NCBI GenBank assembly: GCA_051954695.1
Contig: JBQCHL010000007.1
Span: 62,001-126,000, forward strand
DNA length: 64,000 nt
Reading direction: 5' to 3'
Source of the DNA: Terrimonas_A sp051954695
GTDB taxonomy: Bacteria; Bacteroidota; Bacteroidia; Chitinophagales; Chitinophagaceae
Shown: one piece after another, positions 51,709-62,312 of the stretch
Position numbering within the stretch: position 1 is the stretch's first letter
How the letters are laid out: each line of letters starts with the position of its first letter
The notes under the pieces: model-generated
The model's database searches: none
The model's input: the letters and a program-made list of their open reading frames with translations, nothing else
Told to the model about the DNA's origin: nothing
Translations under genes and position numbers: made by a program

Positions 51709-54261
51709 ATGATTTACCAACGCCTCTCGGGCTTTGCTCTTTTTTTATGCCTGTCCTTTACCGGCTTTTCCCAATCTGTGCCCACAGCCAATTATGCACT
51801 GGCAGCCAGATTTTCCCCCGCCAAAATCAACAAAATGCTTTTCAGTACCAGCGTAGACCCACACTGGCTGAAACTCAGCGACCGCTTCTGGTACGTATAT
51901 GAAAACCGCGAAGGAAAAAACTGGTATATCGTGGATGCTGCCAAATCTTCCAAGCGCACCATGTTCGATCCTGTTAAACTCGCAGCAGAGATCACACGTA
52001 TTGTAAAAGATCCATTCGATGGACAACACCTTCCTATCACCAACCTGAAATTCACTGCGGATGAAAACAGCATCCGCTTTGAAATACTGAGCACCCAGGA
52101 TGATGACAAAAAAGATACTACCAAAGCCACAACTACTACTGGTGGCCGCCGCGGTGGTAATGGCGCTGGACGCCCCGGTGCCCCTGCCGCAGGTGCTAAG
52201 AAAAAGACTTTCTTTTTTGAATATAACCTGAATACCGGCGTACTCACCGAACTGAAGGATTACGAAAAACCGAAAGATCCCCCTATGTGGGCTTCTTTCT
52301 CACCAGATAAACGCTTTGTCTTTTTTTCCAAAAAGAATAACCTGTATTATATGGACAGCGCCGACTACCGCAAAGCGCTGACCAAAGAAGATGACAGCAC
52401 CATTGTGGAGCACCAGCTTACTACTGATGGAGTAGAAGATTACAGCTACGGTGGCGGTGGTAACGAAACCAACGTGGATAAAGAAAAGAATAAAGACAAA
52501 CGTAAAGGAATATACCTGCTTTGGTCAAGAGATGGCCGCTATTTCACCCTCTCACGCACCGACAACCGCCAGGTAAAAGACCTTTGGGTAATCAATAATA
52601 TTGCCGACCCAAGACCTACACTGGAAACTTACAAATACCAAATGCCGGGTGAAAAAGAAGCACCGCAGCGTGAAGTATACCTGTTCGATTTTGAAAAAAA
52701 GACCAGTAAAAAACTGAAGGTCGCTGCATTCAAAGACCAGGAAATAAGTGTTTGGAGCGCTCCGCCATTACAAAAAGAAAGAGATGATGAACGCCGCGCT
52801 TCTTTCTGGCAGGGTACCAATGATAAATTTTATTTGAGCCGCACCAGCCGCGACCTGAAACGGATCGATCTCTGCGTGGTGGACGTTAATACCGACTCTG
52901 CACGTACACTTGTGCCGGAAAGAATGAATACATATGTAGAGAACCGCCGTGTTGGTCTTGTAAATGGTGGCAAAGAACTCATTCAATGGAGCGAAGCCGA
53001 CGGATGGGCTCATTTTTATCTGTATGATGAAAATGGAAAACTGAAAAACCAGATCACCAGCGGAGCTTTCCACTGCGAAGACATTGAAGGCATCGATGAA
53101 AAGAACCGTGTGCTTTATTTCACTGCCAATGGCCGTGAGAACAATGAAGATCCTTATTATGTGCACCTGTACAGGATCAACTTCGACGGCTCTGGACTCA
53201 AACTGCTTAACCCAGGCAATTTTGACAACAGCTCCAGTCTTGACGACAACAACCGCTTCTTTGTAAACACATTCTCCCGTGTAAACACAGCTCCTGTTTC
53301 CGTATTGCAGGATAATACGGGCAAAGTGGTGATGACACTGGAAACTACCGATATGAGCGGATTGTTTGAGGCCGGCTATAAATACCCCGAGCCTTTCAAA
53401 GTAAAAGCTGCTGATGGCTACACCGATTTGTATGGCGTTCTGTATAAGCCATTCGATTTTGACAGCACTAAAAAATATCCCATCATTGAATACGTATATC
53501 CCGGCCCGCAAACAGAAGCCGTGAATAAAGCATTTGGCAAGGGTATGGACAGGATCGATCGCCTCGCTCAAATGGGCTTTATCGTGATCACTGTGGGTAA
53601 CCGCGGCGGCCACCCCAGCCGCAGCAAATGGTACCACAATTATGGCTATGGCAACCTGCGCGATTATGGACTGGCTGATAAAAAAGCGGCTATCGAGCAG
53701 TTAAGCTATCGCTATAAATTCATTGATGTAGACAAAGTAGGCATACACGGACATAGTGGTGGTGGCTTTATGAGCACTGCAGCCATGCTGGTATATCCTG
53801 ATTTCTTTAAAGTGGCTGTGAGCAGTTCCGGCAACCATGAGAACAACATCTATAACCGCTGGTGGAGCGAAAAACATCATGGTGTAAAAGAACAGGTCAA
53901 TGATAAAGGCGATACCAGTTTTGTTTATAACATCGATAAAAATCCTGAGCTGGCCAAAAACCTGAAAGGCCACCTCATGCTCAGCACGGGGGATATCGAT
54001 AACAACGTACACCCGGCCAACACCATCCGTATGGTAAACGCACTGATCAAAGCCAACAAGCGCTTTGAACTGGTGATACTGCCTGGGCAACGTCATGGTT
54101 ATAGCAATATGACCGAATACTTCTTCTGGAGATCATGCGATTTCTTTGCACAGCATTTACTGGGCGCAGTTCCCAATTCAGTAAATATGGAAGAAATGGA
54201 CAGAGAACAAGAGCAGGGTGGTGATAAAAGGACAGGCGCAACTGCTCCTGAAGAAGAATAA
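51709..54261 (+). CDS. Secreted dipeptidyl peptidase IV-like S9 peptidase
   Basis: 850 residues with a signal peptide ending SFTGFSQ. The N-terminal beta-propeller (to about 540) includes a Gly/Arg/Pro-rich insertion at about 145-160 (TTTGGRRGGNGAGR). The hydrolase domain carries S683 in GHSGGG, D764 in GDIDNN and H796 in GQRHGY. It removes dipeptides from peptide N-termini in the periplasm. It is monocistronic, with an imperfect inverted repeat of the GTTTAAAGG type after the stop. Confidence 0.91.
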   Translation: MIYQRLSGFALFLCLSFTGFSQSVPTANYALAARFSPAKINKMLFSTSVDPHWLKLSDRFWYVYENREGKNWYIVDAAKSSKRTMFDPVKLAAEITRIVKDPFDGQHLPITNLKFTADENSIRFEILSTQDDDKKDTTKATTTTGGRRGGNGAGRPGAPAAGAKKKTFFFEYNLNTGVLTELKDYEKPKDPPMWASFSPDKRFVFFSKKNNLYYMDSADYRKALTKEDDSTIVEHQLTTDGVEDYSYGGGGNETNVDKEKNKDKRKGIYLLWSRDGRYFTLSRTDNRQVKDLWVINNIADPRPTLETYKYQMPGEKEAPQREVYLFDFEKKTSKKLKVAAFKDQEISVWSAPPLQKERDDERRASFWQGTNDKFYLSRTSRDLKRIDLCVVDVNTDSARTLVPERMNTYVENRRVGLVNGGKELIQWSEADGWAHFYLYDENGKLKNQITSGAFHCEDIEGIDEKNRVLYFTANGRENNEDPYYVHLYRINFDGSGLKLLNPGNFDNSSSLDDNNRFFVNTFSRVNTAPVSVLQDNTGKVVMTLETTDMSGLFEAGYKYPEPFKVKAADGYTDLYGVLYKPFDFDSTKKYPIIEYVYPGPQTEAVNKAFGKGMDRIDRLAQMGFIVITVGNRGGHPSRSKWYHNYGYGNLRDYGLADKKAAIEQLSYRYKFIDVDKVGIHGHSGGGFMSTAAMLVYPDFFKVAVSSSGNHENNIYNRWWSEKHHGVKEQVNDKGDTSFVYNIDKNPELAKNLKGHLMLSTGDIDNNVHPANTIRMVNALIKANKRFELVILPGQRHGYSNMTEYFFWRSCDFFAQHLLGAVPNSVNMEEMDREQEQGGDKRTGATAPEEE

Positions 54262-54271
54262 GATAGTTTGA

Positions 54272-54344
54272 AAGTTTAAGGATTTAAGGGTTTAAAGGTT
54301 TAAAGGACTACTTTAAAACTTTAAACCCTTAACCTTTTAAACTT
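54272..54344. repeat. Imperfect 34-bp inverted repeat (GTTTAAAGG type)
   Basis: Arms 54272-54305 and 54311-54344 pair with 5 mismatches around a 5-nt loop. The sequence type is the same as between sdhA and sdhB. Here it lies 16 nt before the hutH start, so it may serve as terminator for the upstream peptidase. Confidence 0.55.
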
Positions 54345-54359
54345 TTTTACCTTGCGCTC

Positions 54360-55928
54360 ATGAATAATCATTTCAACTACGGAACGGGCCGCCTGACCGT
54401 TTCCAAAACGATTGCTATTGCCACCGGCCAACTGAAAGGCCAGCTTCAAACCGCCGCCATACAAAAGATCAAAGCCAGTTATGAGCATGTGCAACAGATC
54501 GTAGCTGCCAACAAAACAGTATATGGTGTAAACACCGGCTTTGGTATACTTGCCAATACACCCATTTCAGAAGAAGATACAGCCACATTACAATATAAGA
54601 TCTTACAAAGCCATAGTGTCGGAGTAGGGGAAGCCATTCCTGCAGAAGTGGCCAAAATAATGCTGATCACAAAAGTGCAGGCCCTGGCGCAAGGATACAG
54701 CGGTGTGCAGCTTTCCACACTTGAACGCATCATCTGGCATATCGACAACAATATCATTCCTGTAGTGCCTGCCAAAGGAAGTGTAGGCGCCTCCGGCGAT
54801 CTGGCCCCCCTGGCCCATTTATTCCTGCCGCTGATCGGATTGGGAGAATGCTATTATAAAGGTGAACGTAAATCAACCTCAGCTATCTTTCAACAGGAAA
54901 GTATAACCGCTATCTCGCTTGGTCCAAAAGAAGGACTGGCCCTCATCAATGGCACACAATTCATTCTTTCCTATGCAGTGAAAGCCGTGCAACGCATGCA
55001 CAATTGCCTTGAAGCAGCCGATATCATCGGCGCCATGAGCCTTGAAGCATTGACCGGTACCAAAGCCCCATTCGATGAGCGCCTCCATCATTTGCGCCCC
55101 TATGCCGGCAATCAACTCGTGGCCCAAAGACTTCGTCTCCTCTTAAGCGAGTCTGACATTATGCAAAGTCATATTGATTGTGGCCGCGTGCAGGATCCTT
55201 ACTCCCTGCGTTGCATGCCGCAGGTGCATGGAGCCAGCCGCAATGCATGGCTGCATTTAAAAGAACTGACAGAAACAGAATTGAATGCTGTTACAGACAA
55301 CCCGATCATCCTTAGCGCAGATGATACCATCAGCGGTGGTAATTTTCATGGACAACCCATGGCCCTTCCATTGGATTATGCGTGCTTCGCTGCTGCCGAG
55401 ATCGGTAATATCTCCGACCGGCGTTGTTATTTATTGCTCGAAGGAAAATGGGGATTGCCATTACTACTGATGAAAAACGTGGGCCTCAACAGTGGCTTTA
55501 TGATACCACAATACACCACTGCAGCCCTGGTAACAGAAAACAAGACCCTTTGCTTCCCTGCCAGTGCCGACAGCATTCCTACTTCCCTGGGCCAGGAAGA
55601 CCATGTAAGTATGGGTAGCATCAGCGGGCGTAAACTAAACCAGGTGCTGGACAACCTGGAGTATATACTGGCCATAGAATTGCTCAGTGCCTGCCAGGCC
55701 ATTGAATTCAGGAGACCATTGAAAAGCTCAGCCCTGCTGGAGTTCGCACATGAAAGCGTGCGCCGCCAGGTAAGCTTTGCAGAAGAGGACCGGATCTTTG
55801 CAGAAGACATCAATAAAGTGGCCGGCATAATAAAAGACTTCTCTTTTGTGAACGGAGTAGGATCATTCGCCCGTTCAAAAGGAATGGAACTGAATAAAGG
55901 GTTTGAAGGATTTTCGGTGAGCGTTTAA
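54360..55928 (+). CDS. hutH: Histidine ammonia-lyase
   Basis: 522 residues. The MIO prosthetic group forms from A144-S145-G146 in GSVGASGDLAPLAHL. Other family blocks are YGVNTGFG (55-62), NGTQFILSYAV and the late SADSIPTSLGQEDHVSMG. It deaminates histidine to urocanate in the cytosol. The partner hutU is 4.7 kb downstream on the same strand rather than adjacent. No hutI or regulator is in the window. Confidence 0.95.
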   Translation: MNNHFNYGTGRLTVSKTIAIATGQLKGQLQTAAIQKIKASYEHVQQIVAANKTVYGVNTGFGILANTPISEEDTATLQYKILQSHSVGVGEAIPAEVAKIMLITKVQALAQGYSGVQLSTLERIIWHIDNNIIPVVPAKGSVGASGDLAPLAHLFLPLIGLGECYYKGERKSTSAIFQQESITAISLGPKEGLALINGTQFILSYAVKAVQRMHNCLEAADIIGAMSLEALTGTKAPFDERLHHLRPYAGNQLVAQRLRLLLSESDIMQSHIDCGRVQDPYSLRCMPQVHGASRNAWLHLKELTETELNAVTDNPIILSADDTISGGNFHGQPMALPLDYACFAAAEIGNISDRRCYLLLEGKWGLPLLLMKNVGLNSGFMIPQYTTAALVTENKTLCFPASADSIPTSLGQEDHVSMGSISGRKLNQVLDNLEYILAIELLSACQAIEFRRPLKSSALLEFAHESVRRQVSFAEEDRIFAEDINKVAGIIKDFSFVNGVGSFARSKGMELNKGFEGFSVSV

Positions 55929-56118
55929 TAAAGCGCCCTTAAAGTACCAACCTTTCCCTCATTTTTTGCGTCATTGGCATAATTCGCGGCTCATTTGTAC
56001 TATTTGTGCCGGCCGGGATATTCGCACCATTCGCGTTTAACGAGGTGTTAATTCACAATCCATATATACCGGTTATGGAACAGCTTTTTTACTTTTAATA
56101 CGAATTAAACAACGCAAT

Positions 56119-56868
56119 ATGAAACCTATACTGATACGTACCCTATGCCTCTCAGTCCTGGGCATTTTACTGCTCCAGGACGTATCCGCTCAGCGGGGCA
56201 GGTATTACCGGCCACGCCCTGGCTATGGTTATTACCATACCCCATACCGCGGCATGCGTGTGAGCCTTAATGTTTTCGCCGGCCCGAGAACCATGTATCC
56301 TTATCGTGGTATCAATTATTACTATAACAGCGGTTATTTTTACCGCCCTTATGGAAGCTATTTCCAGGTAGTGGCTCCGCCTATCGGCATCAGCATCGGC
56401 TTGCTGCCTACCGGTTATCGTAGTATTTATGTAGGCGGTTCTCCTTACTATTATTATGGCGGCACTTATTACCGCCCTGGTAAGAAGCCCAATACATACG
56501 ATGTCGTAGATGCACCGATCGGGGCATCCATTCCTGAACTTCCACAAGATGCCAAGGTAGTTGTAATAAACGGGCAGAAATATTATGAACAGGATGGCAC
56601 TTACTACAAAGAAGATATCCGCAGTAATAGTGAGATCTGGTATACGGTTGTTGGCAAAAATGGGAAACTTGATACAGATTCCGCATCAGCAGTTCCTGAT
56701 GCACCGGAAGACAATGGCCCGCAAGTTGGCGATATGGTAGATAAATTGCCTGATGGATGTCATACCGTGGTAGTGAATGGGCAAAAGTACTATGTGTCAC
56801 CCGATGATGTGTATTATGAAGAAGTAGTAGGTAAGAATACGATCTCTTACAAGATCGTGGGCAAGTAA
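56119..56868 (+). CDS. DUF6515-type Tyr/Gly-rich secreted protein
   Basis: 249 residues with a signal peptide ending DVSAQ. Three units of the DUF6515 pattern follow: a run of YYY/GGTYYRPG, then V(D/V)APIGA(S/I)I and LP.(G/D)...VV..GQKYYVSPD. Tyr and Gly are very abundant near the N-terminus. Such proteins are common but uncharacterised in Bacteroidota; an envelope role is likely by export signal. It has its own terminator at 56903. Confidence 0.77.
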   Translation: MKPILIRTLCLSVLGILLLQDVSAQRGRYYRPRPGYGYYHTPYRGMRVSLNVFAGPRTMYPYRGINYYYNSGYFYRPYGSYFQVVAPPIGISIGLLPTGYRSIYVGGSPYYYYGGTYYRPGKKPNTYDVVDAPIGASIPELPQDAKVVVINGQKYYEQDGTYYKEDIRSNSEIWYTVVGKNGKLDTDSASAVPDAPEDNGPQVGDMVDKLPDGCHTVVVNGQKYYVSPDDVYYEEVVGKNTISYKIVGK

Positions 56869-56902
56869 AATAAAGCGAGCACTTTTATTGGAATATTTCA
56901 AC

Positions 56903-56925
56903 GCCTCCCTCCGGGAGGCTTTTTA
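56903..56925 (+). terminator. Terminator after the DUF6515 gene
   Basis: 7-bp stem GCCTCCC / GGGAGGC with a 3-nt loop, followed by TTTTTATTT. Confidence 0.78.
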
Positions 56926-56974
56926 TTTCCCGGCTACAGAAGATTCAAAGCTCATTAGTATATTCGGTTCCTGA

Positions 56975-58267
56975 ATGGAGAACTACAGTATTGTCATATT
57001 CATCCTGGCCGTTATGATCGGTCTCTCGGCTATAGCCGATAAAATAAGGATTCCTTATCCCATTCTTCTGATCAGCGCAGGCATTGCCATTGGATTTATT
57101 CCATCCCTTCCTGCTATTGAGATTAGCCCGGAAGTGATATTTCTTATTTTTCTTCCGCCACTTCTGTATGATGCTGCTTTCAATATCTCTTTCAAAGAAT
57201 TCAGAACACATCTGAATACGATCGGCACACTTGCCGTATCACTGGTATTTCTCACCGCTTCCGGCATTGCAGTTGTGGCATATTACCTGGTGCCCGGGAT
57301 GACCTGGCCGCTGGCTTTTGTATTAGGATCCATACTTTCTGCAACGGATGCAGTAGCCGCCCTGAGCATTACCAAAGGATTGGGCCTTTCCGTTAAAACA
57401 AGCACCATCCTTGAGGGTGAAAGCCTGGTGAATGATGCGTCTGCACTGGTAGCTTACCGCTTTGCAGTGGCTGCCGTTACCGGTTCTGCCTTTATCTTAT
57501 GGAAAGCATCCCTCGATTTCCTGATCCTGATGGGAGGTGGCTTCCTGGTAGGTTTCGTTTTGGGAAAGATACTGGCCCTTGTCATCCAGCGCGTACAGAA
57601 AAACAATACAGTTACCATCAGTTTTATGATGCTGATGCCTTTTGTTACATACCGCCTTGCTGAAGAGTTGCATGTATCAGGTGTGATAGCTGTGGTGATA
57701 CTCGGACTGTCCATAGCACGTTTCAGCAATAAAGTGCTGCCCACTTATATCAAACAGCAATCAAGGAGTATCTGGGAAATACTTATCTTTTTGCTGAACG
57801 GGTTGATCTTTATTCTTATCGGCCTGGAATTTCCTTACGTCGCCCGCAACATTCATAAAGACCATATCCTGCCATATACTCTTTATGCACTGGCCATTAC
57901 CGTTGCAGCCCTTATCCTGCGTTTCCTGAGAGTATATCTCCAGCAACTGAACCTGCAGCGTGCTTTTAAAGCGGGCCACAAAAGAATAACAGAAAATGCT
58001 TTGCTTGATATCAAGAACAGTTTGATCATTTCCTGGTCGGGTATGCGGGGTATCGTTTCCCTTGCGATCGCTATCGGCTTGCCCACGCACCTTGCAGATG
58101 GAACTCCGTTCCCGCTTCGTCATACGATCATTTTTATTTCAGTAGTGGTTGTCCTTTTCACGTTGGTAGGGCAGGGGCTGACATTACCATGGCTGGTGAG
58201 ATGGCTGCAAAAAGGTCAGAAGTCTGGAACAGGCAAGGAGACAAAATCAACTAATTTTAATCAATGA
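56975..58267 (+). CDS. CPA1-family Na+/H+ antiporter (NhaP-like)
   Basis: 430 residues with about 12 membrane helices. The CPA1 core includes FLPPLLYDAAFN (about 58-69), SATDAVAALSITKGLG (about 126-141) and LEGESLVNDASALVAYR (about 145-161), with the Asp exchanging Na+ (or K+) for protons. A short hydrophilic tail follows. Its stop overlaps the start of the GH35 gene by 4 nt (ATGA), showing translational coupling. Confidence 0.92.
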   Translation: MENYSIVIFILAVMIGLSAIADKIRIPYPILLISAGIAIGFIPSLPAIEISPEVIFLIFLPPLLYDAAFNISFKEFRTHLNTIGTLAVSLVFLTASGIAVVAYYLVPGMTWPLAFVLGSILSATDAVAALSITKGLGLSVKTSTILEGESLVNDASALVAYRFAVAAVTGSAFILWKASLDFLILMGGGFLVGFVLGKILALVIQRVQKNNTVTISFMMLMPFVTYRLAEELHVSGVIAVVILGLSIARFSNKVLPTYIKQQSRSIWEILIFLLNGLIFILIGLEFPYVARNIHKDHILPYTLYALAITVAALILRFLRVYLQQLNLQRAFKAGHKRITENALLDIKNSLIISWSGMRGIVSLAIAIGLPTHLADGTPFPLRHTIIFISVVVVLFTLVGQGLTLPWLVRWLQKGQKSGTGKETKSTNFNQ

Positions 58268-60585
58268 AATGCAGGATATTGCTGATGCTTGGACTGGTAT
58301 GTTTACAGTTCAGCTTATTTGCCCAGGCTAAATCCCCAACCTTCGCCATAGGCGATTCTTCTTTTTTATTGAATGGAAAACCTTATGTGATCCGCTGCGG
58401 TGAAATGCATTTTGCCAGGATACCCAAGGAATACTGGCGGCATCGTTTGCAAATGGCAAAAGCGATGGGCCTTAATACAGTGTGTGCTTACCTGTTCTGG
58501 AACCTGCACGAACAGCAATCGGGTCAATACAACTGGCAGGGCCAGGCAGATGCCGCTGCATTTTGCCGGATAGCACAAGAAGAAGGATTGTATGTTATCC
58601 TTCGTCCCGGCCCGTATTCATGCGCAGAATGGGAATTTGGCGGACTGCCCTGGTGGCTATTGAAAGATAAAACAATGAAGGTGCGCACACAGCATCCTTA
58701 TTACCTGGAAAGTTCCCGTAAATATTTAAAAGAAGTTGGCAGGCAATTAGCTCCATTGCAGGTGAGCAACGGAGGACCGATCTTAATGGTGCAGGTAGAA
58801 AATGAATATGGCAGTTATGGTACTGATAAAGTGTATATGAACACGATAAAATCATTTCTGCAGGAAGCCGGCTTTACTGTTCCCCTATTTCATTGCGATG
58901 GCCCACCGCAGTTGAAGAATGATCATCCTGAAGGTTTATTTGCTGTTGTAAATTTCGGGAGCAATCCTGAAGCAAGTTTTAAACCATTGCGCGATATTCA
59001 ACCAACTGGCCCTTTGATGTGTGGCGAATATTATCCCGGATGGTTCGACAGTTGGGGAAGGCCGCATCATACAGGCGCTTCAGATAAAGTGGTAAAAGAA
59101 CTACAATGGATGCTTGACCATAAAGCATCATTCAGTATCTACATGGTGCACGGAGGCACTACATTCGGCACATACAGCGGTGCCAATGCCCCACCTTATT
59201 TACCACAAACAAGCAGTTATGATTATGATGCTCCGATCGATGAAGCAGGCAATGCCTCGAATAAATTTTATGCCATCCGGGAACTGTTCAGCAAGTATCT
59301 GCAAGAAAACGAAACGCTTCCAAACGTTCCCGCTCCAATTCCATCACAAACTGTCAACTATATAAACTTTACAGCAGTGGCTCAGCTTTGGGATAATTTA
59401 CCCCAACCCATTGTAGCCGATTCTGCGGTCTTAATGGAAGACATGGACCAGGCCTATGGATCTGTATTGTATACCACATCCATTCCTGCCGGGCCTGCAA
59501 GCACTTTACAGTTTGGCGAAATCCATGATTATGCACTCGTGTATATAAATAAGAAATTGATCGGTACAATAGACAGGCGAAAAGGCAAGTATAGTCTCGA
59601 ATTACCGGCCAGAATAAAACCCGGTCTGCTGGAAGTATTGGTAGAAGCTACCGGCCGCGTGAACTATGGCTCGTATATGCACGACCGTAAAGGCATTCAT
59701 GGAGATGTTGTTTTAATAAATGGAAATAATAAAACGATCCTGAAACACTGGAATAATTATTCCCTTCCCATGGGAGATAAAAACATCCCGGTTAAATATA
59801 AACCGCTTAATGGGAAACAGGTATTAAGTGCTGCATTTTATAAAGGCAGTTTTACCACCAACAAACAAGAAGATACTTATCTCGATGTTCGAAATTGGAA
59901 TAAAGGATTGGTATGGGTAAACGGTATTTACCTCGGCCGTTTCTGGAATATCGGCCCTACACAAACCATGATGCTTCCTGGTTGCTGGTTAAAGAAAGGA
60001 ATAAATGAAGTAGTCGTGTTCGATTTATACGGAGTGAGCAAACCTGAATTGAAAGGCCTGGATAAACCAATTCTGAATGAACTGAAAGAACAACAACCAC
60101 AGGCACATAAAAAGCCCGGGCAGCAATGGAATCTGGGCGAAGCAGATGCAAGCTATATCGGTTCATTCATTAATAATGAAAAATGGCAGACCGAAAATAT
60201 CAAACCTGTCACTGGTCGTTATGTTTGTCTCGAAGCATTGAACAGTTTCGATAACCAGCCTTTCACCACACTTGCCGAACTGTTTTTACTGGATGAAAAA
60301 GGCAATGAGATACCCCGCTCAAAATGGAAGGTGTTGTATGCTGATAGTGAAGAAACCGGCGGGGAGGATGGCAATGCAGAAAATATTTTTGATTTGCAGT
60401 ACAGCAGCTTCTGGCATACGCAATGGCAGGATGCTTCACCCAAACATCCTCACCAGGTTGTGATTGACCTGGGAGCTGCTTATAAAATAAGCGGTATTAA
60501 AATATTACAACGACAGGATTCAAAAAACGGAAGGATCAAAGATTACCGTCTCTATATATCAGAAAAAAAATTTACAGGACTATAA
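58264..60585 (+). CDS. GH35 beta-galactosidase, secreted, with discoidin-like C-terminal domain
   Basis: 773 residues, with a signal peptide of about 21 ending SLFAQ. The GH35 (beta/alpha)8 barrel has the acid/base Glu181 in QVENEYGSYG and the nucleophile Glu255 in MCGEYYPGWFDSWG. Jellyroll domains follow, and a final F5/8 type C-like segment (YKISGIKILQRQDSKNGRIKDYRLYISE) runs to the stop and looks shorter than usual for that domain. It releases terminal beta-galactose from oligosaccharides in the periplasm or outside. It is coupled to the upstream antiporter by a 4-nt overlap. Confidence 0.91.
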   Translation: MKCRILLMLGLVCLQFSLFAQAKSPTFAIGDSSFLLNGKPYVIRCGEMHFARIPKEYWRHRLQMAKAMGLNTVCAYLFWNLHEQQSGQYNWQGQADAAAFCRIAQEEGLYVILRPGPYSCAEWEFGGLPWWLLKDKTMKVRTQHPYYLESSRKYLKEVGRQLAPLQVSNGGPILMVQVENEYGSYGTDKVYMNTIKSFLQEAGFTVPLFHCDGPPQLKNDHPEGLFAVVNFGSNPEASFKPLRDIQPTGPLMCGEYYPGWFDSWGRPHHTGASDKVVKELQWMLDHKASFSIYMVHGGTTFGTYSGANAPPYLPQTSSYDYDAPIDEAGNASNKFYAIRELFSKYLQENETLPNVPAPIPSQTVNYINFTAVAQLWDNLPQPIVADSAVLMEDMDQAYGSVLYTTSIPAGPASTLQFGEIHDYALVYINKKLIGTIDRRKGKYSLELPARIKPGLLEVLVEATGRVNYGSYMHDRKGIHGDVVLINGNNKTILKHWNNYSLPMGDKNIPVKYKPLNGKQVLSAAFYKGSFTTNKQEDTYLDVRNWNKGLVWVNGIYLGRFWNIGPTQTMMLPGCWLKKGINEVVVFDLYGVSKPELKGLDKPILNELKEQQPQAHKKPGQQWNLGEADASYIGSFINNEKWQTENIKPVTGRYVCLEALNSFDNQPFTTLAELFLLDEKGNEIPRSKWKVLYADSEETGGEDGNAENIFDLQYSSFWHTQWQDASPKHPHQVVIDLGAAYKISGIKILQRQDSKNGRIKDYRLYISEKKFTGL

Positions 60586-60653
60586 TTAAAAATGTTTTCG
60601 GATTATAAAATCCCTAACATTGCAACCAATCAATAACGATAAAAGACATTGCT

Positions 60654-62312
60654 ATGCCCTACGATCCCATCAAATATAAAACGCCTACCGGTTCTCAACT
60701 GCATTGCAAAGGCTGGATACAGGAAGCTGCTCTTCGTATGCTGCTTAATAACCTGGACCCTGAAGTGGCTGAACGCCCGGACGAACTGATCGTGTATGGC
60801 GGAAGAGGAAAAGCAGCACGCAATTTTGAAGCACTGGATAATATCATTAAAGCGCTTAAGATACTTGAAAACGATGAAAGCCTCCTGATCCAAAGCGGCA
60901 AACCTGTTGGCATACTAAAAACCCACCCCGATACACCACGCGTGCTTATCAGCAATTCGCAACTTGTACCTAACTGGGCCAACTGGCAGCATTTTGATGA
61001 ACTGGAAAAAAAGGGACTGATGATGTATGGCCAGATGACCGCGGGTTCATGGATCTATATTGGCAGCCAGGGTATTGTGCAGGGAACTTATGAAACGTAT
61101 GCTTCTGCTGCTGCTAAACATTTCGGAGGCACATTAAAAGGAACATTGAATGTAACTGCCGGCCTTGGTGGCATGGGTGGCGCTCAACCGCTCGCCATCA
61201 CCATGAATGAAGGAGTAGCACTTATTGCTGAAGTAGAGGAGTGGCGTATCGACAAGCGGCTTGAAACACGTTATCTCGACGAAAAGATCACTGATATAGA
61301 CAGGGCTATTGATCGCGCATTGGACGCTAAAGCAGCCGGTATACCATTATCCATTGGTGTGCGTTGCAATGCCGTTCATTTGCTGGAGCGTTTAGTGGAA
61401 CGCAATGTGATACCCGATACACTCACAGATCAGACATCGGCACATGATCCACTGATCGGCTACTGGCCACATGAGTTAAGTTATGAGCAAGCGAAAGAAT
61501 TACGCCGCGTTAATCCCGATGAATATATTGCCAATGCATATCATTCCATGGTCCGTCATGTGCAATTGATGCTGGAATTGCAAACCATGGGTGCCATCAC
61601 TTTCGACTATGGCAATAATATCCGTGCCCGCGCCAAAGAGAAAGGAGTGGAGAATGCATTCGACTTTCCCGGCTTTGTGCCGGCTTATATACGACCGCTC
61701 TTTTGCGAAGGCAAAGGCCCTTTCCGCTGGGCAGCTTTAAGCGGAGATCCACAGGATATTGCTGTAACAGATGAAGTGATTGCTAAGCTTTTTCCCAATA
61801 ACGAGGGACTGCAGCGTTGGCTGCGGCTGGCTAAAGAAAAGATCGCTTTCCAGGGATTGCCCGCCCGTATCTGCTGGCTGGGACAAGGCGAGCGCGAAAA
61901 AGCAGGACTTGCTTTCAATGAGCTCGTTCGCACCGGTAAGGTCAAAGCACCGATCGTGATCGGCCGCGACCATCTTGATACCGGCTCTGTTGCCAGCCCC
62001 AATCGCGAAACCGAAGCCATGCTCGATGGCAGTGATGCAGTAGCCGACTGGCCTTTATTAAATGCCCTGGTCAATACTGCCGGCGGCGCCAGTTGGGTAA
62101 GCCTGCATCATGGTGGCGGTGTAGGCATGGGATACAGCATTCATGCTGGAATGGTGATCGTAGCAGACGGAACACCTGAAGCCGAAGCAAGATTAAAGCG
62201 TGTGTTGAGAAATGATCCGGGAATGGGAGTGATCAGGCATGCGGATGCAGGGTATGAGAAAGCAAAAGAGACGGCAAAAGAGAATAAACTGGATATTAGT
62301 TCCAGGTTATAA
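60654..62312 (+). CDS. hutU: Urocanate hydratase
   Basis: 552 residues, the family's usual length. The NAD-binding motif GLGGMGGAQPLAITMN lies near residue 170, followed by EVEEWRIDKRLETRYLDE. Conserved later blocks include CEGKGPFRWAALSGDP, ARICWLGQGER and the end VRRAM-like LRNDPGMGVIRHADAGYEKA. It hydrates urocanate to imidazolone propionate, the second step of histidine breakdown. It stands 68 nt after the GH35 gene on the same strand. Confidence 0.95.
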   Translation: MPYDPIKYKTPTGSQLHCKGWIQEAALRMLLNNLDPEVAERPDELIVYGGRGKAARNFEALDNIIKALKILENDESLLIQSGKPVGILKTHPDTPRVLISNSQLVPNWANWQHFDELEKKGLMMYGQMTAGSWIYIGSQGIVQGTYETYASAAAKHFGGTLKGTLNVTAGLGGMGGAQPLAITMNEGVALIAEVEEWRIDKRLETRYLDEKITDIDRAIDRALDAKAAGIPLSIGVRCNAVHLLERLVERNVIPDTLTDQTSAHDPLIGYWPHELSYEQAKELRRVNPDEYIANAYHSMVRHVQLMLELQTMGAITFDYGNNIRARAKEKGVENAFDFPGFVPAYIRPLFCEGKGPFRWAALSGDPQDIAVTDEVIAKLFPNNEGLQRWLRLAKEKIAFQGLPARICWLGQGEREKAGLAFNELVRTGKVKAPIVIGRDHLDTGSVASPNRETEAMLDGSDAVADWPLLNALVNTAGGASWVSLHHGGGVGMGYSIHAGMVIVADGTPEAEARLKRVLRNDPGMGVIRHADAGYEKAKETAKENKLDISSRL

